From: Sulfurihydrogenibium yellowstonense SS-5
GTDB taxonomy: Bacteria; Aquificota; Aquificia; Aquificales; Hydrogenothermaceae
Reading direction: 5' to 3'
Assembly (NCBI RefSeq): GCF_000173615.1
Contig: NZ_ABZS01000016.1
Span: forward strand, 1-14,280
Length of the DNA stretch: 14,280 nt
Below the pieces are notes generated by a model, which was not told where the DNA came from, made no database searches, and saw nothing but the letters and a program-made list of their open reading frames with translations. A program made the translations under genes and the position numbers. This document shows, piece after piece, positions 7,683 to 14,116 of the stretch (positions are counted from its first letter, which is position 1; every line of letters starts with the position of its first letter).

Positions 7683-10244
7683 TCAGAAATCTAAGCCAAT
7701 GCTAAACTCTATTCTATACTTATTTTCATTTGGTTTTGCGTCTAACTTTTTAGCATAGTCAAATATTAAACTTCCTGCAGGCGTTGGAACGTAAATACCT
7801 ATTCCGGCAGTTTTTCTAAAATAAGGATTTCTATATTCATTGCTTTTAGTGTATACATTTCCAAGGTCTAAAAATGTTAAGATATATAAATTATATTTTT
7901 GATATATCGGAAACCTTAAATCGTTGTTGATTAATAAATAGCTATTTCCGCCAATTTTTTGCTCTCCTGATAATTCTTCAAAGCCAAAACCTCTCATATT
8001 TGCAATACCACCAAGAAAGTATCTTTCAGCCAAAGGAAGGGCGTTTGTACTTTTGAAAGAATAACCGGTAGAAAATCTTTGACTAAAGATAAAAAAGTCT
8101 AAAAATTCTTTGTAATATCTAAAAGAACCCTCTAAAGATTGATAGTTAACATCTCCAAACGTTGTTTTGAAGTTTAAAATACCATAATATCCGCTTGATG
8201 GGTTAATTCTATTGTTTCTATGGTCGTCTGTTAATCCAAAACTTGCAGTTATCACTTTATAATTTTTCAGTGGTGTAAATATTCCTTCATTTGTGATGAC
8301 GTTGTATTTCCTTTCTAATCTAAAATTACTTTTAACCCATCTATTATTTCTTTTTTCAAGAAACAAGTCATAGCCTGAGCTCTTTAAATCATAATCTCTA
8401 TGATATTGATTAAATAGAAATGTTGAAGCAAATCCGCTTAAATTCCATTTAAACAACCTATTTCCAAGGGAAAGTCTATAATTTGTTTGAAAGTTTGAAC
8501 GTTCTACATAAGTAGAAAATTCATAACCGTAATCGAATAAATTTCTGAGTATGACAGCAACAGAAGCTTTAAATTGTTGGTCTGTTGAATAGCCAACACT
8601 GCCTTGCACTAATCCTCTTTTATCATCGTGAACGAAAATTGCCTTGTCAACTGTCTTTCTTTCTTCTTGAGGAAGAAGCAGTGGATTAACATAGTCAAAC
8701 AATCTTGATTCATATAATCTACTCATGGATACATCAAAATTTTCTTTTTCAAAATATTCTTTCTTAGGAAATTGTTTTGAAATTACATTTGGGCTGAGAT
8801 GAAAGCTACCATAAACAAATGTTAAACCGTTTCTGTATCTTTGTCCAAGATTATAATCATATGTAGCAATAACATCAATTCTATCGTTATTTTCTATCAA
8901 ATCAGTCTGAAGTAATACCTCAGCATCCAAGTACCCATCTTCCCTTACCTTTTCTTTAAATTCATCTTGTAAATCTAATAATTCTTGTGGATTATAGATT
9001 TTTGGCAGTTTAAAATCCTTTTTGACTGAATGATTCTTTTGTTTTATTTCTTTAAGGATATATTTTTTTCCTTTTTTAAATTCTACTTTTAACGTAAGCC
9101 TGTTTTCATCTTTTATCTCCTCGACCTTATAACTTGCTGATATATATCCATTTTCATAGAGTTTTTTTTCTTGCTCCTGTAAATAGCTTAAAAGCTTGTT
9201 TTTATCATAAAAGTTGCCTGCAAATTTACTTATCTCTGATTTTATCTCTTCATAGTCTGTATCTATAAAAATCTTATCTACTTTATACCTTTTGCCTTCG
9301 TTGATATTAAAATTTATCTTAATATAAGGTCTTTCAGCTGACCCTTGATTTTCCTCCTGCTCTTCTATCTGAGTTATTATATCTACATCTAAAAACCCAT
9401 TAGATTTATAGAAATTTATAAGATTTTCTTTTGATAGGTCAAGTTCATTATAATTAAATCCATTTTCTTTAAATGTTAAAAGATTCATTAATTGCTTACT
9501 GTCAAAGCTGTTATTACCGGCGAAGTTTATAAAATACCTACTTCCTAAGTCTATGAGTATGTATATGTTGGCAAAATTATTATCCACTTGTTCGATGTCT
9601 TGTAAAACAACAAAGGATTCAAAATATCCATTATTTTTTAAGTACTCGTTAAGTTTTTCTATAGATTCTTGCAATTTATCAAAATAAATTATATCCCCTT
9701 TTTTTAGATTTAGAACTTTTAAAAGCTGATTTTTATCTTCTTCTGAGATTTTTTGGTCTGATAAAAATATTACATCATTTAACTTTACTTTTTTCCCTTC
9801 ATCTATGTTAAGTCTTACAAACGCATTACCGTTTTCATCAAATTTGGTTGATATGCTTGCATTTGCAAATAAATAGCCTTTTTCTGCGTAAAACTGTCTA
9901 ATTCTAAGTGGAATTGTTTTTAAGGATTCACTATCTAAAGCACTATTTATTCTTAAACCTGTAATTCCTGCTATTTCATCTTTCCAAAAAGATTTATTAC
10001 CTTTTATGTCTATGCTTTTTAAAAATGGCTTTCTTGTAAGAAATATCTTATCCTCTTTAATTTCTATCTTTTCAAAGTCGTTTGTTAATTCAAAGAGGTT
10101 AGCCACATAATTTAGGTCATTTGTTATTCTTAAAATTTCTTCACCGTTATTTTTTGGTAAAGGATAATTGGATATTATCCTTTCTTCAGCCTTTGCAAAG
10201 TATATAAAAAACAAGATAAATAAAAGTTTAATCTTTATTTTCAA
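7683..10244 (-). CDS. bamA: Omp85-family outer-membrane assembly protein, probably BamA, with six POTRA-like modules
   Basis: This 853-residue protein should insert beta-barrel proteins into the outer membrane. A signal peptide ends at about residue 19 (FFIYFAKA|EE). The periplasmic part reads as six consecutive POTRA-like units, about 75-152, 153-237, 238-320, 321-395, 396-470 and 471-540. The first five each carry a NGY/KGY/DGY turn; the sixth matches the final POTRA pattern (SMSRLYESRLFDYVNP). The barrel covers about 545-853, with the loop-6 signature MRGFGFEE (R751-G-F753) and a C-terminal phenylalanine (SIGLDF). The start is TTG 10244 with GGAG seven bases upstream. A TamA-like role is possible, but the POTRA number and length favour BamA. 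It is the first gene of the minus-strand unit ahead of tatB, tatC and the c-di-GMP genes, and is divergent from the Fur-like gene. Confidence 0.88.
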   Translation of the reverse strand: MKIKIKLLFILFFIYFAKAEERIISNYPLPKNNGEEILRITNDLNYVANLFELTNDFEKIEIKEDKIFLTRKPFLKSIDIKGNKSFWKDEIAGITGLRINSALDSESLKTIPLRIRQFYAEKGYLFANASISTKFDENGNAFVRLNIDEGKKVKLNDVIFLSDQKISEEDKNQLLKVLNLKKGDIIYFDKLQESIEKLNEYLKNNGYFESFVVLQDIEQVDNNFANIYILIDLGSRYFINFAGNNSFDSKQLMNLLTFKENGFNYNELDLSKENLINFYKSNGFLDVDIITQIEEQEENQGSAERPYIKINFNINEGKRYKVDKIFIDTDYEEIKSEISKFAGNFYDKNKLLSYLQEQEKKLYENGYISASYKVEEIKDENRLTLKVEFKKGKKYILKEIKQKNHSVKKDFKLPKIYNPQELLDLQDEFKEKVREDGYLDAEVLLQTDLIENNDRIDVIATYDYNLGQRYRNGLTFVYGSFHLSPNVISKQFPKKEYFEKENFDVSMSRLYESRLFDYVNPLLLPQEERKTVDKAIFVHDDKRGLVQGSVGYSTDQQFKASVAVILRNLFDYGYEFSTYVERSNFQTNYRLSLGNRLFKWNLSGFASTFLFNQYHRDYDLKSSGYDLFLEKRNNRWVKSNFRLERKYNVITNEGIFTPLKNYKVITASFGLTDDHRNNRINPSSGYYGILNFKTTFGDVNYQSLEGSFRYYKEFLDFFIFSQRFSTGYSFKSTNALPLAERYFLGGIANMRGFGFEELSGEQKIGGNSYLLINNDLRFPIYQKYNLYILTFLDLGNVYTKSNEYRNPYFRKTAGIGIYVPTPAGSLIFDYAKKLDAKPNENKYRIEFSIGLDF

Positions 10245-10323
10245 TTTCTATCTCCAAATATGGTTTAAATCATTTGAAAACAATTTATAACATATATTAT
10301 TATATTTAATTCAGGATAAAGAG
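10245..10323. promoter_or_regulatory. Divergent promoter region between the Omp85 operon and the Fur/PerR-type regulator
   Basis: These ~79 bases must hold the start signals for both the minus-strand five-gene unit and the plus-strand regulator unit. The stretch 10282-10310 is almost pure A/T and contains TTATAACATATATTA (10286-10300), which loosely resembles the PerR/Fur box TTATAATnATTATAA (about 10 of 14 fixed positions). In such AT-rich DNA this match is weak evidence. Autoregulation by the adjacent Fur-family protein is plausible but is inference only. Confidence 0.35.
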
Positions 10324-10728
10324 GTGGTTTCATTGCAAAGAAGAAGTACCAACCAAAGAAAAGTTATATATGAAATATTAAAATCTACAGATATACATCC
10401 AACAGCAGATTGGATTTATGAAAGAGCAAGGAAAATTATACCAAACATAAGTCTTGGGACAGTTTATAGAAACTTAAAAATACTAAAAGATGAAGGTTTA
10501 ATCTTAGAATTAAATGATGGTAAGCAAAGCAGATTTGACGCGAGAACCGATAATCACCTTCATTTTAAGTGTGAAATATGCAACAGTATTTATGATATTG
10601 ATTTCAACGCTATTAGTTTACAAATTAATGATAAAATTATAGACGTTTTTAATGTAAAAAGTGTTGATATTGTTCTAAACGGTATATGTCCAAAATGTAT
10701 AGGAGATGAGCGTGAAAAGGATAATTAG
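10324..10728 (+). CDS. Fur/PerR-family metal-dependent transcriptional regulator
   Basis: This protein has up to 134 residues: an N-terminal winged helix (QRKVIYEILK... NISLGTVYRNLKIL) and a C-terminal metal-binding dimerisation domain. Two structural zinc CxxC pairs are present (C83/C86 and C122/C125). Regulatory-site residues match PerR by spacing: D72, H78, H80 and D91 align with Bacillus PerR D85, H91, H93 and D104, and H25 stands for H37. The aspartate at the D104 position favours a PerR-like (peroxide-sensing) rather than a Fur-like site, but this is inferred from motif spacing only. The start is GTG 10324 (AGGA seven bases upstream) or TTG 10333 (GAGGTGG just upstream); both are credible. 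The end overlaps the molybdoenzyme gene, so the regulator is probably co-transcribed with it. Confidence 0.9.
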   Translation: MVSLQRRSTNQRKVIYEILKSTDIHPTADWIYERARKIIPNISLGTVYRNLKILKDEGLILELNDGKQSRFDARTDNHLHFKCEICNSIYDIDFNAISLQINDKIIDVFNVKSVDIVLNGICPKCIGDEREKDN

Positions 10729-11302
10729 CCCAATAAACCTTAGAGAAGATAGGCTACCACCGGGTCAGCATTGGACGGAAAGATTAATCATACTTGGAAT
10801 ATCTGACCCTCCGGAAACAGATTTAAAATCTTATAGGTTAAAAATATTTGGAGAAGTAGAAGAGCCGGTAGTTTTAACGTGGGATGACATTCTCTCTTTT
10901 GAAAAAGTTGAGCTTGTAGCGGATTTTCATTGTGTTACAAGATGGAGTTGTAAAGATGTCGTTTGGAGAGGTTTTCATGTAAATGAATTAAAAAAACTTG
11001 TAAAGATAAATCCAAACGTAAAATCTGTAATGATTCATTCCTTAGATGGATATACAACTAATGTTCCAATTGAGTATTTTTTTGATGAAGATGTGATTTT
11101 TGCTTATGAATTATTTAACGGACCAATTCCGGCTGATAATGGTTATCCGCTACGTTTGATAGTGCCTAAGCTTTATTCTTGGAAGAGTGCTAAATTTGTA
11201 GCCGGAATAGAATTTATGCTTGAAGATAGACCGGGTTTTTGGGAGCAAAGAGGTTATCATATTTTAGGCGACCCTTGGAAAGAACAAAGATATTCTGATT
11301 AA
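10712..11302 (+). CDS. Sulfite-oxidase-like molybdopterin-dependent oxidoreductase, cytoplasmic
   Basis: This protein of about 196 residues contains only the molybdopterin-binding fold of the sulfite oxidase family (COG2041). HCVTRWSCKDVVWRGF holds the cysteine expected to ligate molybdenum (C74 from the GTG start), and the family-typical GYPLRLIVPKLYSWKSAKFV lies in the C-terminal third. No heme domain, dimerisation domain, signal peptide or twin-arginine motif is present, so it should stay in the cytoplasm, unlike Tat-exported YedY/MsrP. The substrate is unknown; sulfite or a sulfoxide are family-based guesses. I chose GTG 10712 because AGGAG (10701-10705) is six bases upstream of it; ATG 10706 directly abuts that site. 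It overlaps the Fur-like gene by 17 bases and is followed 12 bases later by a ferredoxin gene, a possible electron partner. Confidence 0.88.
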   Translation: MKRIISPINLREDRLPPGQHWTERLIILGISDPPETDLKSYRLKIFGEVEEPVVLTWDDILSFEKVELVADFHCVTRWSCKDVVWRGFHVNELKKLVKINPNVKSVMIHSLDGYTTNVPIEYFFDEDVIFAYELFNGPIPADNGYPLRLIVPKLYSWKSAKFVAGIEFMLEDRPGFWEQRGYHILGDPWKEQRYSD

Positions 11303-11314
11303 AGGAGAATAAAA

Positions 11315-11605
11315 ATGGGAAAATTAAAAGTTGTAGTTGATAGAACTCTATGCGAAGGAATAGGAGTCTGCGTACCAGAAGCACCAAAATATATAGTCTT
11401 AGACAAAAGACATAAAGCGGTGATAGTAAAGCCGGGAGATAACATTGAAGAGCTTTTTGCAAAAGTTTCTGAGTTAAAAAGACAAGAAGCTATATTAGAT
11501 TTAACTATAGATGAAGAAGAGGACATTTTTAGAGCAGCAGAAGCTTGTCCTGTAAAAGCAATATTTATATATGACCCAGAAACCGGAGAACAACTGTATC
11601 CATAG
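11315..11605 (+). CDS. Small ferredoxin with a three-cysteine cluster site, probably [3Fe-4S]
   Basis: This 96-residue protein has the layout of single-cluster ferredoxins: DRTLCEGIGVCVPEAP (C13, C19), a VLDKRHKAVI strand pair, and AAEACPVKAI (C78). The usual second cysteine of the CxxCxxC motif is glycine (G16 region), so only three cysteines remain, as in [3Fe-4S] ferredoxins. Between the two motifs there is an acidic helical insert (about 43-70). AAGGAG lies eight bases before the ATG. The gene follows the molybdoenzyme gene by 12 bases and precedes a small membrane-peptide gene by 8 bases, which suggests it carries electrons for the neighbouring molybdoenzyme; that pairing is inference. 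Confidence 0.87.
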   Translation: MGKLKVVVDRTLCEGIGVCVPEAPKYIVLDKRHKAVIVKPGDNIEELFAKVSELKRQEAILDLTIDEEEDIFRAAEACPVKAIFIYDPETGEQLYP

Positions 11606-11613
11606 GAGCCAAT

Positions 11614-11721
11614 ATGTTAGATAAAATTTATTCTTTATACGAAAGAAATGTAAAGTTTGTATTATTCATAGTACCTGTGATTCTTTTTGTTGTAATGGCT
11701 TATTTATACATTAAAAGTTAA
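11614..11721 (+). CDS. Small single-span membrane protein (35 residues), last gene of the redox unit
   Basis: This short frame starts at ATG 11614, with GGAG at 11605-11608 five bases upstream, and begins 8 bases after the ferredoxin stop. It encodes a short basic/acidic N-terminus (MLDKIYSLYERNVK), one hydrophobic span of about 18 residues (FVLFIVPVILFVVMAYLY) and a lysine-serine end. Context, ribosome site and membrane character make it a credible gene although it is too short for ordinary gene calling. Function is unknown; it could anchor or modulate the neighbouring redox proteins. It ends 17 bases before the left inverted repeat of the IS, so the unit beyond it may have been disrupted. 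Confidence 0.6.
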   Translation: MLDKIYSLYERNVKFVLFIVPVILFVVMAYLYIKS

Positions 11722-11738
11722 AAACTGAGAAATTAAAA

Positions 11739-11765
11739 TTTGGTAATTACTCAAAATAATCCACC
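11739..11765 (+). repeat. Left terminal inverted repeat of the IS
   Basis: It begins TTTGGTAATTACTCAA and ends TCCACC. It pairs with the reverse complement of 12620-12646, with mismatches only at positions 11, 17, 18 and 21. Confidence 0.85.
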
Positions 11766-11770
11766 TATGC

Positions 11771-11791
11771 TATAATAAGTAGTATAGGAGG
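11771..11791 (+). promoter_or_regulatory. Transposase -10 box and ribosome binding site
   Basis: A perfect TATAAT is at 11771-11776 and AGGAGG is at 11786-11791, six bases before the transposase ATG. A -35 match is poor (TTACTC at 11747-11752, spacer 18), and it lies inside the left inverted repeat. Only about 15 bases separate the end of the -10 box from the start of AGGAGG contents and the ATG, so the leader is very short. Confidence 0.55.
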
Positions 11792-11797
11792 TAAAAC

Positions 11798-12634
11798 ATG
11801 AATTTAGTAGAATTACTACAAATAGCGTCATCTGAAGAAAAAGCAGAGGGATTTTTAAGAGAAAGAGGCGTACTTAAAACATTTGATAGCTGTCCTTTCT
11901 GTCATGCCAAAAACATTGGTAAAATTAGAAGAAACTTCTACAAATGCTATAAATGTAAAATAGAATGGAGTGTTAGAAAAGATAGCATCCTTGAAGATTT
12001 AAAAGTTCCATTCTCTAAATTCATATTGGCTGTAAAACTATTCATTCTTGAAGTTCCAGCTCATAAATCACATAAAGAGCTTGATTTGGCTTACAATACT
12101 ACGCACAAGATCTACACAAAACTTAGACAATGTATATACAAATTTGTCTCAAAAGATGACCAGCTTTTATCAGGAGAAGTAGAAATAGATGAAAGCTATT
12201 TTGGAGGAAAAAGGAAAGGCAGTAGAGGAAGAGGAGCAAAGAATAAAATTCCTGTGTTTGGAATTCTTGAGAGAAATGGAAAAGTCAAAGTTGAGATAGT
12301 AAAGGATGTGTCTGCTGAAACACTACTGAGAGAAACCATAAAGAAAGTAAAGAGAGGAAGTTTGATATATACAGATAAATTCAAAAGTTATGATAGTCTT
12401 GTGATGTATGGATTTAAGCATGAGAGAATAGATAAAAGTGTAAAGTTTGCAAATGGTAAAGTGTATATAAATGGCATAGAAGGATTTTGGAGTTATGCAA
12501 AGGAGAGACTACTAAAATTTCATGGTGTAAGTAAGGACAATTTTATCTACTATCTAAAAGAGCTTGAATTTAGGTATAACTTTAGGGATAATATTGACGA
12601 TAGTTTATATAAATGTTTAGGTGGAATAAATTGA
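11798..12634 (+). CDS. IS1595-like (ISXO2-type DDE) transposase
   Basis: This 278-residue transposase has an N-terminal zinc ribbon (CPFC at 32-35, CYKC at 50-53), a helical DNA-binding linker, and an ISXO2-like catalytic domain. Catalytic residues are D131 (GEVEIDESYFGGKRKGSRGRG), D193 (IYTDKFKSYDS) and E228 (YINGIEGFWSYAKERL). Length and motifs are intact, with no frameshift or internal stop, so the element may still be active or inserted recently. The last codons (GGA ATA AAT TGA) lie inside the right inverted repeat. It carries its own promoter-like TATAAT and a strong AGGAGG. Confidence 0.92.
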   Translation: MNLVELLQIASSEEKAEGFLRERGVLKTFDSCPFCHAKNIGKIRRNFYKCYKCKIEWSVRKDSILEDLKVPFSKFILAVKLFILEVPAHKSHKELDLAYNTTHKIYTKLRQCIYKFVSKDDQLLSGEVEIDESYFGGKRKGSRGRGAKNKIPVFGILERNGKVKVEIVKDVSAETLLRETIKKVKRGSLIYTDKFKSYDSLVMYGFKHERIDKSVKFANGKVYINGIEGFWSYAKERLLKFHGVSKDNFIYYLKELEFRYNFRDNIDDSLYKCLGGIN

Positions 12635-12646
12635 GGAATTACCAAA
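12620..12646 (-). repeat. Right terminal inverted repeat of the IS
   Basis: Read on the minus strand it begins TTTGGTAATTCCTCAA and ends TTCCACC, mirroring the left end at 11739-11765. It overlaps the transposase stop codon. Confidence 0.85.
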
Positions 12647-12659
12647 AATAATAATTTAA

Positions 12660-13037
12660 TTTAAAATTACTTTTGAAATCCTTGAATCTGAAGGAATAGA
12701 AAACTATGCAGAAGTTTCTCAATTTATAAAAAATGTTAAAGAGTATGGTTGTAAAATTGCAATAGATGACTTTGGTTCAGGATATTCTAATTTTGCACAC
12801 ATTTTAGACTTAGATGTTGACTATCTAAAAATTGACGCATCATTAATAAAAAATTTAGATACAGATAAAAACTCTCAAATGGTGGTTGAAACGATAGTTG
12901 GTTTTGCAAAAAAACTTGGTATTAAAACTATTGCTGAATTTGTTCATTCAAAAGAAGTTTTTGATAAAGTTGTAGAAATGGGAATAGATTATTCACAAGG
13001 ATATTATATATCTGAACCAAAACCAAATATATCTTAA
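12660..13037 (+). pseudogene. C-terminal half of an EAL c-di-GMP phosphodiesterase gene, truncated beside the IS
   Basis: An open frame of 125 codons without a usual start follows a TAA at 12657, so it is not found by start-based gene calling. It begins FKITFEILESE, the equivalent of the LEITES motif in the middle of an EAL domain. It continues with IAIDDFGSGYSNF (the metal-binding DD), DYLKIDASLI (catalytic lysine region), IAEFVHSKE (AEGVE equivalent) and YSQGYYISEPKP (QGY..P), then stops normally at 13035-13037. The half with the EAL signature is missing. The remaining motifs are well preserved, so loss of the front was probably recent. The fragment starts 14 bases beyond the right IS end, and no matching N-terminal half lies to the left of the IS, which points to an IS-associated deletion. 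A distant internal start making a folded protein is unlikely. Confidence 0.85.
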
Positions 13038-13048
13038 AAATCCTTTCT

Positions 13049-13897
13049 TCAATCTCTTACAAAACCTAATAGGTCTTTAACTCCTTTATATCTTCCACTA
13101 CAGACATTGTCCTTTTCAAGCATATAATACTGGTCTAAAGTCATGATAGGCTTAGGCATCAAAGAGAATACTGGTAAAAGTAGTTTAAATGTTTTCTTTG
13201 GCACAGGCATAACAACTCTTTTGACACCTGTAAAATCTAAGGCAAATTTAAAAAGTTCCACATAATCTATAACTTCATTACCGCACAGCTCAAAAATCTC
13301 ATTTTTTATATCAGAAATAGTAGCCTTTTCAAAACAATCTGCAACGTCTAAAACGCTTACAGGCTGCACTTTTGCGTCATAGGGAGCCATAAATATTGGA
13401 GTTATCTTGCTGTAGAATCTAAAATCTTCAAACAGTTTTTGCTCTCTTCCAATAATAATAGAAGGTCTAAAAATGACATAATTCAATCCGGATTTTATAA
13501 TATACTCTTCAGCCATTGCCTTGGTTTTTAGATATCTGCTTTTAGAATTAACATCAGCACCAAGGGCAGACATCTGAATAAATTTCTTAACACCGACGGC
13601 TTTACTTGCATCTACTAAGTTCTTTGTTATTTCAAAATGAACCTTTTCAAATGTTTGATTGCTTGTTTCTGTGAGTATTCCGATAAGATTGATTACAATG
13701 TCCGGATTAAACTTATAAATAGGTTCTTGAATGTCATTTTCGTTTATTTGAACATAATTTATTAAAGATAAATCTTTAAATACTTCCTGAATTTTTTTTA
13801 TATTTCTTGCGGGCAAAATAAGATTAACTTTATTGTACAGATTTCTAACTATATATCTACCAACAAAACCATAAGATCCATAAATTATTACATTCAT
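13049..13897 (-). CDS. NDUFA9-like atypical SDR, NAD(P)-binding epimerase-type protein
   Basis: This 282-residue Rossmann protein has a nucleotide-binding GSYGFVG (7-13), a VINLIGILTE strand (68-77), SALGAD with S110 followed by YLKTK (Y122/K126, the SDR YxxxK pair), and FRPSIIIGRE. These match the atypical short-chain dehydrogenase group related to mitochondrial complex I subunit NDUFA9, whose bacterial members bind NAD(P)H and are of largely unknown role (complex I stability or quinone-linked work are proposed for relatives). The start is the ATG at 13897 with AAGGAG seven bases upstream; a longer frame to 13927 runs into the repeat and lacks a ribosome site. Dispersed repeat copy B ends just upstream of the ribosome site, so it forms the gene's probable 5' leader. 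Confidence 0.85.
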   Translation of the reverse strand: MNVIIYGSYGFVGRYIVRNLYNKVNLILPARNIKKIQEVFKDLSLINYVQINENDIQEPIYKFNPDIVINLIGILTETSNQTFEKVHFEITKNLVDASKAVGVKKFIQMSALGADVNSKSRYLKTKAMAEEYIIKSGLNYVIFRPSIIIGREQKLFEDFRFYSKITPIFMAPYDAKVQPVSVLDVADCFEKATISDIKNEIFELCGNEVIDYVELFKFALDFTGVKRVVMPVPKKTFKLLLPVFSLMPKPIMTLDQYYMLEKDNVCSGRYKGVKDLLGFVRD

Positions 13898-13912
13898 ATC
13901 TATACTCCTTTT

Positions 13913-14116
13913 AGAAACTGCTTGCAAAAATCAACGTCGCCATTCTGCAGCCGAGCAAAGAATCTCTTATTACCTCCTCTTACCTTCAAATAACAATAAA
14001 AGAGGAGATCCTTCGGACTTATGTCCTTAGGATAACGATCAAAAGTAAGCTCATTTTATTCATACATTATACAACTTGCAAGAATTTTAGAACATCCCTA
14101 CTCCTTAAAGACTTTA
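13913..14116 (-). repeat. Dispersed non-coding repeat, copy B
   Basis: It aligns with copy A (3685-3886) in inverted orientation, over about 200 bases. Read on the minus strand: TAAAGTCTTTAAGGAG near 14101-14116; TGTTCTAAAATTCTTGCAAG; TATAAT at 14066-14071; an imperfect hairpin ATCCTAAGGAC/GTCCGAAGGAT (about 14014-14035); the shared 20-base block at 13985-14004; GATTCTTTGCTCGGCTGCAGAATGGCG toward 13938-13963; and GTTGATTTTTG at 13925-13935. The outer arms of the 13935-14037 part form an imperfect inverted repeat. The copy sits directly upstream of the SDR gene and reads in the same direction. Confidence 0.75.

Larger units (their letters stand above)
11739..12646 (+). mobile_element. Complete IS1595-family-like insertion sequence (about 908 bp)
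   Basis: The element is bounded by terminal inverted repeats of 27 bases at 11739-11765 and 12620-12646, which match at 23 positions; the outer 10 bases (TTTGGTAATT) are identical. One intact transposase gene fills the interior on the plus strand. No convincing direct target duplication flanks it: bases next to the ends are AATTAAAA (left) and AATAATAA (right). The right neighbour is a truncated EAL gene whose 5' part is absent from the left side, so the insertion was probably followed by a deletion, or the element moved in beside an already broken gene. Confidence 0.85.

Noticed and set aside
11214..11526. Minus-strand frames across the molybdoenzyme and ferredoxin genes
   Set aside because: They are antisense to confidently identified genes, with low-complexity composition and no motifs.
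11733..12668. TTAAAATT at 11733-11740 and 12661-12668 as an 8-bp target duplication of the IS
   Set aside because: The left copy abuts the inverted repeat but the right copy lies 14 bases beyond the matching inverted-repeat end, and the motif is common in such AT-rich DNA. Left open in the findings but not called.
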